A DNA stretch of 64,000 nt from Constantimarinum furrinae (GCF_014295415.1 NZ_CP052909.1:2356001-2420000); one strand, 5' to 3'. Numbered from the stretch's first letter, positions 44,374 through 53,200 are shown. The notes: a model not told the origin generated them from the letters alone. Made by a program: numbers and translations.

Positions 44374-46074
44374 ATGACCTTATCAGTTAAATTGAAGTCT
44401 GTTCCTGTTCTTCGTTTCGTTGGAATTATACTTCTGTACAGTTATCCAACAAATGCACAATTTTACAGTTCGCAACAGCTTAAAGCGATGCATAGCGAAA
44501 TCCCGGATGATGAATATATCATCATAGATAAATCGCTACAAGCCCGAAGTCCGGCCTACCGTGTTTTCTCGTCTAACTTCTTCACCGCTCAGGTTAATGT
44601 AGACAGCAACGGCAATAATATTGTAGGTGATGCCGCTAACGAACCCTCTATTGCGGTCGACCCAACAAATCCCGACAGGATCGTAATTGGATGGCGTCAA
44701 TTCGATTCGGTAGGGAATAATTTTAGACAGGCAGGGTATGGGTATTCGCTGGATGGCGGACTCTCATGGACTTTCCCCGGAGTTTTGGATCCCGGAAATT
44801 TTCGTTCAGATCCCGTGCTTGATTTTGACAAGGACGGAAACTTTTATTACAACAGTCTTCAGGGCTCCTTTGCCTGTGATGTATTTAAGATCACCAACGG
44901 AGGTGTGGTCTGGGACGCCCCGGTTTCGGCCAGGGGAGGCGATAAACAGTGGATGAGAATAGACCGATCGAATCAAGCAAGTGCCGGTTTTAACTACAGT
45001 TACTGGAATGAATCGTTTACCACCTGTGCAGGAGATTTTACTCGCTCTGTAGACGGCAGTAACACTTTTGAAAGCTGTGTAAGTGTGCTTGGTGATCCGT
45101 TTTGGGGAACATTGGCTGTTGATAATGATGGAGTTTTGTATATCACCGGAACCAGTCCTTCCGGTATCATAGTGATACGATCGTCCACAGCACAGTATCC
45201 TACAAATCCCGTAACTTTCGATTCGTTTGCCACGGTAGATCTCGACGGTAATCTCGATGCCGGCATACCTGTGAATCCGCAGGGACTGCTGGGACAGGCT
45301 TGGGTTGACGTGGACAAGTCGGGAGGACCGGGTGATGGAAATTTATATGTTCTCGCTTCTGTGCAACGAAATAATGGTGATCCGGCAGACGTGATGTTTG
45401 CGCGAAGTACCGATGGGGGAAATTCATTTGAACCGCCAGTACGATTAAATGATGACGCAAACACCACGGCCTTTCAGTGGTTTGGAACCATGTCTGTGGC
45501 TCCAAACGGAAGAATAGATGTTGCGTGGCTGGATACGAGAGACGCTCCTGGCGGAACGGTCGATTCGGTGTTGTACTATACGTTTTCAATCGATAACGGC
45601 GACAGCTGGGAAATAAATGAACCTATTTCACTTGCTTTCGACCCTACCATTGGATATCCACAGCAAAATAAAATGGGGGATTATTTCGATATGGTCTCTG
45701 ATAATGATGCCGCACATCTTACATGGACCAATACATTAAACGGCGGTCAGGATGTGTATTACACCCGAATTGAACCCTTTCCGTTGGGCGTTGAAAGTTT
45801 TATAGCAGACTTTGGAGTCACCGCTTATCCCAATCCGTTTAGCGATTCAATAACCATAGAATTTAATTTGCCCGTTAATGATGAATATTTGGTTGAAGTG
45901 TTTGATATGCTGGGTAGAAAAGTAAACACTTTGCTTAAGGGTTGTGCTTCGGGAAAACAGAAATGGGTCTGGACCGGAACAAACGATACCGGACGTAAGT
46001 TAAATTCAGGTTTGTATTTTATTAGTATTAAGACCAATACCAGTACGGAAGTTATAAAAGTAATCCTTCAATAA
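44374..46074 (+). CDS. Secreted BNR-repeat (sialidase-like) protein with T9SS type A sorting domain
   Basis: The start at 44374 (MTLSVKLKSVPVLRFVGIIL) gives a clean signal sequence ending near TNAQ; an ATG eight codons earlier is possible. The 566 residues contain a six-bladed-type propeller with Asp-box motifs SLDGGLSWTF, STDGGNSFEP and SIDNGDSWEI. A type A T9SS tail follows (VTAYPNPFSDSI, VEVFDMLGRKV, LNSGLYFISIKT). Catalytic sialidase residues (Arg triad) are not evident, so a binding role or another hydrolase activity is possible. It stands alone. Confidence 0.87.
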   Translation: MTLSVKLKSVPVLRFVGIILLYSYPTNAQFYSSQQLKAMHSEIPDDEYIIIDKSLQARSPAYRVFSSNFFTAQVNVDSNGNNIVGDAANEPSIAVDPTNPDRIVIGWRQFDSVGNNFRQAGYGYSLDGGLSWTFPGVLDPGNFRSDPVLDFDKDGNFYYNSLQGSFACDVFKITNGGVVWDAPVSARGGDKQWMRIDRSNQASAGFNYSYWNESFTTCAGDFTRSVDGSNTFESCVSVLGDPFWGTLAVDNDGVLYITGTSPSGIIVIRSSTAQYPTNPVTFDSFATVDLDGNLDAGIPVNPQGLLGQAWVDVDKSGGPGDGNLYVLASVQRNNGDPADVMFARSTDGGNSFEPPVRLNDDANTTAFQWFGTMSVAPNGRIDVAWLDTRDAPGGTVDSVLYYTFSIDNGDSWEINEPISLAFDPTIGYPQQNKMGDYFDMVSDNDAAHLTWTNTLNGGQDVYYTRIEPFPLGVESFIADFGVTAYPNPFSDSITIEFNLPVNDEYLVEVFDMLGRKVNTLLKGCASGKQKWVWTGTNDTGRKLNSGLYFISIKTNTSTEVIKVILQ

Positions 46075-46185
46075 AACAGTAAATAAAATACCTTCAGAAA
46101 AAATAAATACAGATAATATCTGCTAAAGCCCCTACTTTATAGGTATCTTTACAGCAGAAAGCAAAAAAATAACTAAAATAATTGA

Positions 46186-46644
46186 ATGGGGAAATCACAA
46201 CAAACCTATAGTAAAAGTGAAAAAGAAAAGAAGCGGCTAAAGAAGCGTGAGGAAAAGCAAAAGAAGAAAATTGCTCGTAAAGCTGAAGCCCTTGAAAAAG
46301 GCCCGGGTATAGAATTTGCCTATGTCGATCACAACGGAAACCTTACCGATACTCCTCCCGATCCATCGAAAAAGGTTGAGGTGGAAGCAGAAAATATAGT
46401 AATAGGAATCCCCAAGATGACCGATGCCGATAGGGAAGCAAAAGACCCTACACGTACCGGAAAAGTATCCTTCTTTGATACTTCCAAAGGTTACGGATTC
46501 ATTGTTGATTCTGAAAACAACGAAAAATATTTTACACACGTTAGCGGCTTGGTGGATACCATCGCCGAGAACGATACCGTGTCTTTTCAACTGGAAAAGG
46601 GCCTAAAAGGAATGAATGCTGTAAAGGTTACGCTTGTAAAGTAA
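46186..46644 (+). CDS. Cold-shock-domain protein with basic N-terminal extension
   Basis: A 152-residue nucleic-acid-binding protein. Residues 1-40 are a highly charged, Lys-rich helix (KEKKRLKKREEKQKKKIARKA). The C-terminal 65 residues are a cold-shock domain: TGKVSFFDTSKGYGFIVD with the RNP1-like KGYGFI, and KYFTHVSGL (RNP2-like). Such extended CSD proteins are common in Bacteroidota and may bind RNA or ribosomes. A TATCTTTA box at 46144-46151 could be the -7 element. It is alone on its strand. Confidence 0.92.
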   Translation: MGKSQQTYSKSEKEKKRLKKREEKQKKKIARKAEALEKGPGIEFAYVDHNGNLTDTPPDPSKKVEVEAENIVIGIPKMTDADREAKDPTRTGKVSFFDTSKGYGFIVDSENNEKYFTHVSGLVDTIAENDTVSFQLEKGLKGMNAVKVTLVK

Positions 46645-46671
46645 CTATGTAAGTGTTTATTATTATCGTGC

Positions 46672-47652
46672 TTAAGCATAAGCTTTTACACTATATTTAT
46701 TTAAATAATCCAAAGGAGTCATATCGGTTATCTTTCTGAAAACATCCCTGAATGCTTTCGGATCTGAATAACCTACTTCATACATGACGTCCGTTACCGA
46801 TTTTCTCCCAACTTCCAACTCTTTTTTGGCAGCTTCAACCTTCACACGCTGTATGTATTCCAGCACTGTATTGGAAGTTGCATTTTTAAATCTACGTTCG
46901 AAGGTTCTTCTGGTCAATGCTGCCTTTTTGCACAAAGAATCCACGGTAAATTTATCACCGAAATTTTGTTCTATATAATTCTGGATTTGTAACACCTCCT
47001 TATCCTTATGATTCTTCTGTCCGGAGAAGATCATAAACGGAGACTGACTGCTGCGATCAATATCTACCATAAAACCTTTGGCTGCCATCACAGCTGTTTC
47101 CCGCCCTGCGTATTTTTCAATAAGGTAAACCACCAAATTGGTGAACGAATAGGCCCCGCCACTGGTGTAAATGCCGTCACATTCTGTAATGATCTTATCG
47201 TCTGTCATAATTGCCTTTGGAAACATTTGCCTGAACAGATTTGCATACTGCCAATGCGTAGAACATTGTTTTCCGTCCAACAATCCGGTGGTCGCCAGAA
47301 AGAATGAACCTATACATAGACTTACTATTTCTGCACCCTCCTTATACTGTGAGATCATCCAGGGGATAAAGTCTGCGTTTTCATGTAAATAGCGCTTGTA
47401 ATCCCCAAACATGGCGGGAATTATGATCAGGTCGGTATTGTTGATATCCTTTATGGTTTTTTGAGGCTTGATGGGAATAAGATTTTCAGTAGTATCGGCC
47501 TCAAGATCGATTCCAACCAATTCAATCTTAAACAAGGGAGCTTTGGCGGTAGAGGCTCTATATTCATTTACCCAGGATAACATTTGATGGGTACCACCAA
47601 TATTTACGACACTGCACTCACCCTTCGGAATAAGTATGGATACGTGTTTCAT
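46672..47652 (-). CDS. GlxA family transcriptional regulator (DJ-1/PfpI domain plus AraC-type DNA-binding domain)
   Basis: The 326-residue protein has a DJ-1/PfpI-like sensor domain (residues 1-200 or so) with the nucleophile-elbow segment VSLCIGSFFLATTGLLDG. An AraC-type double helix-turn-helix follows (FTVDSLCKKAALTRRTFERRF, split at position 240; VTDVMYEVGYSDPKAFRDVFRK). The Cys in the elbow is kept. It is divergent from a four-gene SRPBCC/VOC cluster, and the shared gap holds an exact 10-base direct repeat at 22-base spacing, the pattern AraC-type proteins bind. It is probably the regulator of that cluster. Confidence 0.92.
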   Translation of the reverse strand: MKHVSILIPKGECSVVNIGGTHQMLSWVNEYRASTAKAPLFKIELVGIDLEADTTENLIPIKPQKTIKDINNTDLIIIPAMFGDYKRYLHENADFIPWMISQYKEGAEIVSLCIGSFFLATTGLLDGKQCSTHWQYANLFRQMFPKAIMTDDKIITECDGIYTSGGAYSFTNLVVYLIEKYAGRETAVMAAKGFMVDIDRSSQSPFMIFSGQKNHKDKEVLQIQNYIEQNFGDKFTVDSLCKKAALTRRTFERRFKNATSNTVLEYIQRVKVEAAKKELEVGRKSVTDVMYEVGYSDPKAFRDVFRKITDMTPLDYLNKYSVKAYA

Positions 47653-47704
47653 AATTCATTTTTGGATTATCTTTAAAACTGTACAACAATAATACGAAAG
47701 ATGC

Positions 47705-47736
47705 ATGTCGTAATCAACCCTCAAGAATGTCGTAAT
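47705..47736. promoter_or_regulatory. Probable AraC-type operator: ATGTCGTAAT direct repeat
   Basis: ATGTCGTAAT occurs exactly at 47705-47714 and 47727-47736, a 22-base (two-turn) pitch on the same face. It lies 29 bases before the -7-like TATCTTTG at 47766, so it reaches towards the place of a -33 element, which is missing. That fits activation by the GlxA-type regulator encoded next door. Confidence 0.7.
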
Positions 47737-47765
47737 TACACCTTCTACGTCTCAATTGAGCTGTT

Positions 47766-47773
47766 TATCTTTG
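47766..47773 (+). promoter_or_regulatory. Putative -7 element of the SRPBCC/VOC cluster
   Basis: TATCTTTG is a full match to TAnnTTTG, 31 bases before the ATG at 47805. No TTTG is found at the -33 distance, which suggests dependence on an activator. Confidence 0.5.
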
Positions 47774-47804
47774 ACTTTGCAGTAATTAGTAAATCGTAAG
47801 AACA

Positions 47805-48257
47805 ATGAAAAGAAAGGAATTCAAAATCAAGATCGATGCTACACCCCATAAGGTTTGGGATGTGTTGTGGAGTGATAAAACGTATCCTGAATGGACAAAA
47901 GTCTTTTCAGACGGATCACACGCCAAGACCGATTGGCAGGAGGGAAGTAAAGTTTTGTTTCTGGATGGTAAAGGAAACGGAATGGTGAGCAGAATAAGGA
48001 AAAAAATAGATGGCCATTATATGTCTTTTGAACACCTTGGCTATGTCAAGGACGATGAGGAGATCCTTAGCGGCGAAGAAGTTGAAAAATGGCAGGGAGG
48101 TCAGGAGAATTACACCTTAATCCAAAATGATGGTAAAACCGAATTACAGATCGAAATGGATATAATGGAGGAATACCTAGATAAGTTCAACGACACTTTC
48201 CCAAAGGCGTTGAACGAAGTAAAACGAATCTCCGAGATCAATAAACAGAACCAGTAA
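47805..48257 (+). CDS. SRPBCC (START/Bet v1-like) domain protein, first copy
   Basis: A 150-residue single-domain protein of the AHSA1/SRPBCC fold, with a large ligand cavity expected. It starts KRKEFKIKIDATPHKVWDVLWS, typical of the family (vW..L.d), and continues through a beta sheet to a long C-terminal helix (YLDKFNDTFPKALNEVKRI). The ligand or substrate is unknown. It is the first gene of the cluster divergent from the GlxA-type regulator and lies 31 bases before the VOC gene. Confidence 0.87.
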   Translation: MKRKEFKIKIDATPHKVWDVLWSDKTYPEWTKVFSDGSHAKTDWQEGSKVLFLDGKGNGMVSRIRKKIDGHYMSFEHLGYVKDDEEILSGEEVEKWQGGQENYTLIQNDGKTELQIEMDIMEEYLDKFNDTFPKALNEVKRISEINKQNQ

Positions 48258-48288
48258 CAATAAATAATAATAATAATCCCAACAAATC

Positions 48289-48711
48289 ATGAAAGTACAT
48301 CCTTACTTAAATTTTGACGGAAATGCCGAAGAAGCATTCCGCTTTTACAAATCGGTATTTGGCGGTGAATTTACGGCCCATATGAAAATGAATGAAGCCC
48401 CGGGTACTGAAGGGCTTTCCGAAGAAGAAAAAAATAGAACCATGCATATCTCCCTTCCTGTTGCTAAGGACACGATTTTAATGGCATCAGACATAATGCC
48501 TTCAGCCGGACAAACTCTTTCTAAAGGAAACACTATGTATGTCATGCTTAGTCCCGATAGTCGGGATGAGGCCGATCGCCTGTTTAACGGGCTCTCAAAA
48601 GGGGGAGAAGTAGAAATGCCTCTGGAAGATCAGTTTTGGGGTGATTATTTTGGCAGTTTTATCGACGCCTTCGGAATACGATGGATGATCAATTTCAGTA
48701 AAGAAGCATAG
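48289..48711 (+). CDS. VOC family protein (PhnB-like)
   Basis: The 140-residue protein has the PhnB/glyoxalase-like pattern: KVHPYLNFDGNAEEAFRFYKSVFGG at the start (split at residue 20), HISLPVAKDTILMASD, and QFWGDYFGSFIDAFGIRWMINFS at the end. Such proteins are often labelled 3-demethylubiquinone-9 3-methyltransferase, which should not be taken literally. The metal-site residues of true glyoxalases are only partly present. It sits between two SRPBCC genes, two bases before the second one. Confidence 0.88.
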   Translation: MKVHPYLNFDGNAEEAFRFYKSVFGGEFTAHMKMNEAPGTEGLSEEEKNRTMHISLPVAKDTILMASDIMPSAGQTLSKGNTMYVMLSPDSRDEADRLFNGLSKGGEVEMPLEDQFWGDYFGSFIDAFGIRWMINFSKEA

Positions 48712-48713
48712 TC

Positions 48714-49133
48714 ATGGAACAATTATCGCCAATTACCATAAAGACCGAGGTTAAAGCTTCTCCCGAAAGAGTCTGGGAAGTTTGGAACAATCCTAAGCAT
48801 ATCATAAAATGGAATTCGGCCAGTCCGGACTGGCATACAACCAAAGCGGAAAGCGATTTGAGAGCCGGTGGTTCGTTCAAATCACGTATGGAAGCCAAAG
48901 ATGGAAGTATGGGGTTTGATTTCAGTGGGATTTATTCCGAAGTAAAAGCCCCGGAACGATTGAAGTATAAGCTTGATGATGGCCGAAAGGTGAGCGTTAA
49001 CTTTGAAGCCACCAAAGCCGGGGTAAGGATTACCGAAACTTTCGATCCGGAAACCGTAAATCCAATCGAACTGCAACGGGATGGATGGCAGGCAATTCTG
49101 GATAATTTTAAGGCATACATAGAGCAAAATTAG
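48714..49133 (+). CDS. SRPBCC (AHSA1-like) domain protein, second copy
   Basis: A 139-residue protein starting LSPITIKTEVKASPERVWEV, with NNPKHIIKWN and a C-terminal helix (QRDGWQAILDNFKAYIEQ). It is a clearer AHSA1-like (activator of Hsp90 homologue) member than the first copy, from which it differs widely. The ligand is unknown. It follows the VOC gene directly and precedes the 83-residue gene by 17 bases. Confidence 0.88.
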   Translation: MEQLSPITIKTEVKASPERVWEVWNNPKHIIKWNSASPDWHTTKAESDLRAGGSFKSRMEAKDGSMGFDFSGIYSEVKAPERLKYKLDDGRKVSVNFEATKAGVRITETFDPETVNPIELQRDGWQAILDNFKAYIEQN

Positions 49134-49150
49134 TCTGAAAACGAGCAGCA

Positions 49151-49402
49151 ATGGTAGAGGTGTTTAAAACAGATATCAATTCATTAGAAAAAGCGAATCG
49201 ACTTTTAGAATTACTGGCTGTACATTTTCCTGAAGTATCTTTTAATTTCGATCTCGAAGATTGTGATCGTATCCTTAGAGCCGAATACAACGCTTCTACC
49301 TTTTCTGCTTATGGCATCACTGACTTGTTTATGAAACAGGGCCAAAAAGCTGAAGTATTACAGGAAGTGCCAAAGAGTCCTTGTCAAATTATTCAGAATT
49401 AG
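49151..49402 (+). CDS. Small hypothetical protein, 83 residues
   Basis: The protein starts VEVFKTDINSLEKANRLLELL and reads as alternating strand and helix (FPEVSFNFDLEDCDRILRAE), like a ferredoxin-like or HMA-type fold without the CxxC copper motif. I do not recognise a named family with confidence. It is the last of four genes behind the GlxA-divergent promoter, 17 bases after the second SRPBCC gene. Confidence 0.7.
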   Translation: MVEVFKTDINSLEKANRLLELLAVHFPEVSFNFDLEDCDRILRAEYNASTFSAYGITDLFMKQGQKAEVLQEVPKSPCQIIQN

Positions 49403-49422
49403 TGGCTTTGGAGTTAATGCAC

Positions 49423-49608
49423 TTACTTCTTTTTGGAAACGGAAGTTTTAGATTTTAATGCGTCTGCCACACTGTTAATATGGTCTTTAGTTAACTTCAT
49501 ACTACTGTGACAGTCGGTACATTCTATCACCCTGCCCAGCAGCAAGGCATCAATATCCATTTCTAGCGGATTGTTGCAGTTAGGACAAGGAAAGGCGTGA
49601 TTCTTCAT
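49423..49608 (-). CDS. Small zinc-ribbon protein
   Basis: A 61-residue protein with two CxxC knuckles, CPNC near residue 8 and CTDC near residue 31, and a Lys-rich tail (KSKTSVSKKK). This is a typical zinc ribbon and may bind nucleic acid or a protein partner. It converges with the 83-residue gene, 20 bases apart, and is divergent from the helicase gene. Confidence 0.78.
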   Translation of the reverse strand: MKNHAFPCPNCNNPLEMDIDALLLGRVIECTDCHSSMKLTKDHINSVADALKSKTSVSKKK

Positions 49609-49735
49609 AACCTTACATTTAAGATCCTCCTAAATGTAATTCATAATTTGATATAAACTTAAATTTCACTCAAAATTAACGCTCAGGGTGAATACGTTAA
49701 TTCTATTAAAAAACACAAACAGTTTTCTGAAATAC

Positions 49736-49767
49736 TTGGTAATAACCTCTTAAAGGTGGTACTTTTG
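49736..49767 (+). promoter_or_regulatory. Promoter of the DEAD/DEAH helicase gene
   Basis: TTG at 49736-49738 and a full TACTTTTG at 49760-49767, with about 20 bases between, match the Bacteroidota -33/-7 consensus. The start codon follows 22 bases after the -7 element. Confidence 0.6.
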
Positions 49768-49776
49768 CAACTTTAA

Positions 49777-49782
49777 AAAGGA
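49777..49782 (+). promoter_or_regulatory. Shine-Dalgarno-like site that fixes the TTG start
   Basis: AAAGGAG ends at 49782, seven bases before the TTG at 49790. Strong purine sites like this are uncommon in Bacteroidota and here appear to support a non-ATG start. Confidence 0.5.
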
Positions 49783-49789
49783 GAATACT

Positions 49790-51340
49790 TTGGAGAATGC
49801 GATTGGATTGCAGGAAAGAAAAACCGATAAGGAATTATATACTTATCAGCAAGGGGCTATAAATCAGATTTTTAAAAAATTTGAGACGGCACCAGATGAT
49901 TACCACTTGTTGTATCAGTTACCAACAGGCGGTGGAAAAACAGTGATCTTTTCTGAAATAGTACGACAATACCTGAAACATCATAACAAAAAGGTTCTGG
50001 TGATGACGCACCGAATTGAACTTTGCAAACAAACTTCCGAAATGCTGAGCAGTTTTGGAGTAGTGAATAAAGTGGTGAACAGTACCGCAAACCTCGATGA
50101 CCAGGAGAGGTATATTTGCTTTGTGGCCATGGTGGAAACCCTCAATAACAGGCTTAATGAGAACAAACTGGACATATCTGATATTGGTTTGGTGATCATT
50201 GATGAAGCACACTACAATTCCTTTACTAAACTGTTTAAATTCTTTGAAAAATCCTTTATTCTAGGCGTTACAGCCACACCGCTAAGTTCGAACCGCAATC
50301 TCCCCATGAAGGATAACTACGATGAACTCATCGCGGGAGAATCCATTCAAAATCTTATTGAAAATGAATTTCTGGCAAGAGCAGAAATGTTTCAGTACGA
50401 TATGTCACTTACCTCACTGGAAGTTGGTGCCAATGGGGATTACACGGTAAAGTCTTCCGAAGACCTGTATACCGGCCCGGCGATGCTCGACAAACTGTTG
50501 GAGTCTTATGTTAAACATTCCGAAGGAAAAAAGACGCTTATCTTCAATAACGGGATCAACACTTCCATACAGGTATATTACAGTTTTAGAGCTGCGGGGT
50601 ATCCTATCATGCACCTTGACAATACAGCTTCTAAAAAGCAACGAAAGCAGATCTTGAAATGGTTCAGGGAAACACCGAATGCCATTTTAACTTCGGTAAG
50701 TATATTAACCACCGGTTTCGACGAACCTACCATTGATACCATCATACTCAACAGAGCGACCAAATCGCTAACATTGTATTACCAAATGATCGGTCGTGGG
50801 TCCCGGATCCTGAATAATAAATCCAGCTTTAAGGTCATTGATCTGGGTAATAATTGTTATCGTTTTGGTCCCTGGGGTTCCGATCTGGATTGGCAGCTCA
50901 TCTTCAGATCACCCGATTACTACATGGATCGACTGCAAAGTGATGAAGAACTGGAAAGTAATTTTAGGTATGAGATGCCCGAAGACATAAGGATTCAGTT
51001 TGGGAAAAGTGAAGAAGTTTATTTCGACGTCAAGGAAACCTATATGGAAGCCATAAGAAGTGGAGGCTCGTCCAAAGACGTTCTTGAAAAATCCATAGCA
51101 CAACATGCCTATATCTGTATCGAGAACAGTGAGGATGTCTACGATGCGCTTACCCTTGCCAAACTCCTGGGGGACGATATTGACAACCGAATTGAAAAAT
51201 ACGCCAAATGCATCAGCAAAAGCACACATAATTTTTTGAGCTGGTTAAAGGATGATTACCGACTTAAATTACGTTCTTACCTGCGTGAGAATTTTGATAC
51301 CGTTTTTGAAGAAATACACGGCTATCCGCCCGAAGATTGA
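49790..51340 (+). CDS. Superfamily II DEAD/DEAH-box helicase
   Basis: The 516-residue ATPase has motif I PTGGGKT, motif Ia MTHRIELC, motif II DEAH in VIIDEAHYNS, motif III TATP, and in the second RecA domain STGF-like TTGFDEPTIDTII and QMIGRGSRI (motif VI). A C-terminal acidic region follows. Layout resembles the RecQ/restriction-like SF2 helicases (SSL2-type) that act on DNA or RNA; its partner is unknown. The start is TTG at 49790, supported by promoter and ribosome-binding site. No in-frame ATG lies close by upstream. Confidence 0.9.
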   Translation: MENAIGLQERKTDKELYTYQQGAINQIFKKFETAPDDYHLLYQLPTGGGKTVIFSEIVRQYLKHHNKKVLVMTHRIELCKQTSEMLSSFGVVNKVVNSTANLDDQERYICFVAMVETLNNRLNENKLDISDIGLVIIDEAHYNSFTKLFKFFEKSFILGVTATPLSSNRNLPMKDNYDELIAGESIQNLIENEFLARAEMFQYDMSLTSLEVGANGDYTVKSSEDLYTGPAMLDKLLESYVKHSEGKKTLIFNNGINTSIQVYYSFRAAGYPIMHLDNTASKKQRKQILKWFRETPNAILTSVSILTTGFDEPTIDTIILNRATKSLTLYYQMIGRGSRILNNKSSFKVIDLGNNCYRFGPWGSDLDWQLIFRSPDYYMDRLQSDEELESNFRYEMPEDIRIQFGKSEEVYFDVKETYMEAIRSGGSSKDVLEKSIAQHAYICIENSEDVYDALTLAKLLGDDIDNRIEKYAKCISKSTHNFLSWLKDDYRLKLRSYLRENFDTVFEEIHGYPPED

Positions 51341-51446
51341 TCCTCAATTTTAATTTGATTGGTTTTTTATATAAATATGGTGTAACATTTCCGATATTTA
51401 AGACTCTTTTAAATATCACATCATCAATCAATTAAAATTAATCATC

Positions 51447-53096
51447 ATGAAAAGAATCATCTTTATCTTAGTATGCGTACTTGTTTCACAGGTTAACGCG
51501 CAAAACACCATGACTACTGCCCAATGGCAGGAAGACCTGAAATTTTTACAGAAAACGGTACATTCCGATTATCCCTTTTTATTCAAAAAGACTACGGCAG
51601 CCGATTTCGACAAAGCCGTAGAAGAGCTTTATAAAGAAATTCCTGAACTTGAAAAGCACGAGATCATCGTTGGATTGGCACGCATTGTTTCTTCATTTAA
51701 ATACGGACATACTCAACTCGGTTTCAGGAGTATTGCGGATGCTTATCAGGTTTTACCTATGAACTTGTATCAGTTTAGCGATGGAGTTTATATCCAGGGA
51801 ATACATAAGGATTATTCGGCAGCATTGGGAGCTAAAGTCATTGCCATAGGAGGAATGCCTGTAGAAAAAGTAATGGACGCCGTTTATCCGGTGGTTCCGG
51901 TTGAAAACGATCAGTTTTTTAGAGCCTACGGATTCCGGTATATGATAAGTCCGCAAATCCTTCATGCGCAAAAAATAATTCCAACGTTATCTGAGACTGT
52001 CGAATTCACTTTGGAAAAGAACGGTAAGACCTTCAAACAAAACTTTAAGGCTTTAGATTTCGGTGAAAGTGTTCCGCTTACGTATGGGTTTGTTCAACAG
52101 CAAGGAGATTGGCTAGAGGCCCGTGAGCAAGATAAGACACCATTGTATTTGAAGCACTTAGATAAAATTTACTTCTATGAATATCTGCCCGAATCAAAAA
52201 CGGTCTATGTACGGCAGAGTCAGATACAGGATGATCCTTCAGAGAATATTCCGGCCTTTTACGATCGGGTTTTTGATTTTATTGAAAAGAATGATGTAGA
52301 AAAACTTATTCTGGATGTAAGGCTTAATGGTGGCGGAAATAACTACAAGAACAAAGCCGTGATCACACGCATCATTGAGAACAAGGAGATCAATACGGTC
52401 GGGAACTTATACACAATTATAGGTCGGCGAACTTTTTCTGCCTGCCAGAATCTGGTTAATGAACTCGATAATTATACCAACACCATTTTTATTGGAGAAC
52501 CTACAGGGGAGAATGTAAACTTCTATGGTGATAACAATCGGGTTATGCTTCCAAACAGTGAACTACCGGTATATTTATCTTTCGCTTGGTGGCAGGACAA
52601 ACCACAGTGGGAAGGAGCCGAATGGACAGCACCTCATTTTCCAATTGATATGAGCTTCGAGGATTATAAAACAAATAAGGATCCTGTACTTGATGCGGCC
52701 CTCAATAATAACAATACAGATCTCATACTATCACCTATGGATTACCTTACCAAAATGTATCTGGCAGGTGATATGGAAAAACTACAGTCGGAAGCACAAC
52801 GACTGGTGAACGACCCGACCTATCGATTCTTTGATTTTGAAGGAGCTCTTAACGATGCCGGATATCGCGTATTGAATGATAGTGAATACAAAGAAGCGGT
52901 GACCATTTTTAGTTTTGTAACTCAATTATTCCCCGATTCTCCTAATGCTTGGGATAGCCTCGCGGAGGGGTACTGGAAAGCAGGGAACAAAGAAAAAGCT
53001 ATCGAATATTACAACAAGGCACTTACCATGGATCCCGAAGGTCCTACCGGAAAGAACGCCAAAGAAATGCTTCGGCGGATTAATGAAGGACATTAA
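51447..53096 (+). CDS. Secreted S41-like (tail-specific) protease with C-terminal TPR
   Basis: The 549-residue product has a signal peptide (MKRIIFILVCVLVSQVNAQ). The C-terminal processing protease fold follows, with LILDVRLNGGGNNY and the likely nucleophile Ser in RRTFSACQNLVNEL, then FIGEPTGENVNFYG. The usual Lys of the dyad is not obvious. Residues 455-549 hold TPR-like repeats (AWDSLAEGYWKAGNKEKAIEYY). It may trim peptides in the periplasm or outside. A terminator follows. Confidence 0.85.
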   Translation: MKRIIFILVCVLVSQVNAQNTMTTAQWQEDLKFLQKTVHSDYPFLFKKTTAADFDKAVEELYKEIPELEKHEIIVGLARIVSSFKYGHTQLGFRSIADAYQVLPMNLYQFSDGVYIQGIHKDYSAALGAKVIAIGGMPVEKVMDAVYPVVPVENDQFFRAYGFRYMISPQILHAQKIIPTLSETVEFTLEKNGKTFKQNFKALDFGESVPLTYGFVQQQGDWLEAREQDKTPLYLKHLDKIYFYEYLPESKTVYVRQSQIQDDPSENIPAFYDRVFDFIEKNDVEKLILDVRLNGGGNNYKNKAVITRIIENKEINTVGNLYTIIGRRTFSACQNLVNELDNYTNTIFIGEPTGENVNFYGDNNRVMLPNSELPVYLSFAWWQDKPQWEGAEWTAPHFPIDMSFEDYKTNKDPVLDAALNNNNTDLILSPMDYLTKMYLAGDMEKLQSEAQRLVNDPTYRFFDFEGALNDAGYRVLNDSEYKEAVTIFSFVTQLFPDSPNAWDSLAEGYWKAGNKEKAIEYYNKALTMDPEGPTGKNAKEMLRRINEGH

Positions 53097-53113
53097 AAGT
53101 ATTCAGCCATATT

Positions 53114-53136
53114 AAAACCCGCGTCTTGCGGGTTTT
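53114..53136 (+). terminator. Terminator after the S41-like gene
   Basis: Stem AAAACCCGC / GCGGGTTTT, loop GTCTT, followed by further T residues. It excludes a start at 53126 for the next gene. Confidence 0.9.
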
Positions 53137-53161
53137 TTTACAAGAAATTCGAATCATGCAT

Positions 53162-53191
53162 TTTGGAAGAACAGACAATTCCATATCTTTG
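53162..53191 (+). promoter_or_regulatory. Promoter of the Cys-rich/TonB receptor pair
   Basis: TTTG at 53162-53165 and TATCTTTG at 53184-53191, 18 bases apart, match both consensus elements. The ATG at 53201 is only nine bases beyond, so the leader would be very short. Confidence 0.5.
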
Positions 53192-53200
53192 AACTTACCT

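Noticed and set aside
53126-53200. A longer start for the Cys-rich small protein.
   Set aside because: It would begin inside the terminator hairpin at 53114-53136 and place the promoter inside the gene; the signal segment starts at 53201.
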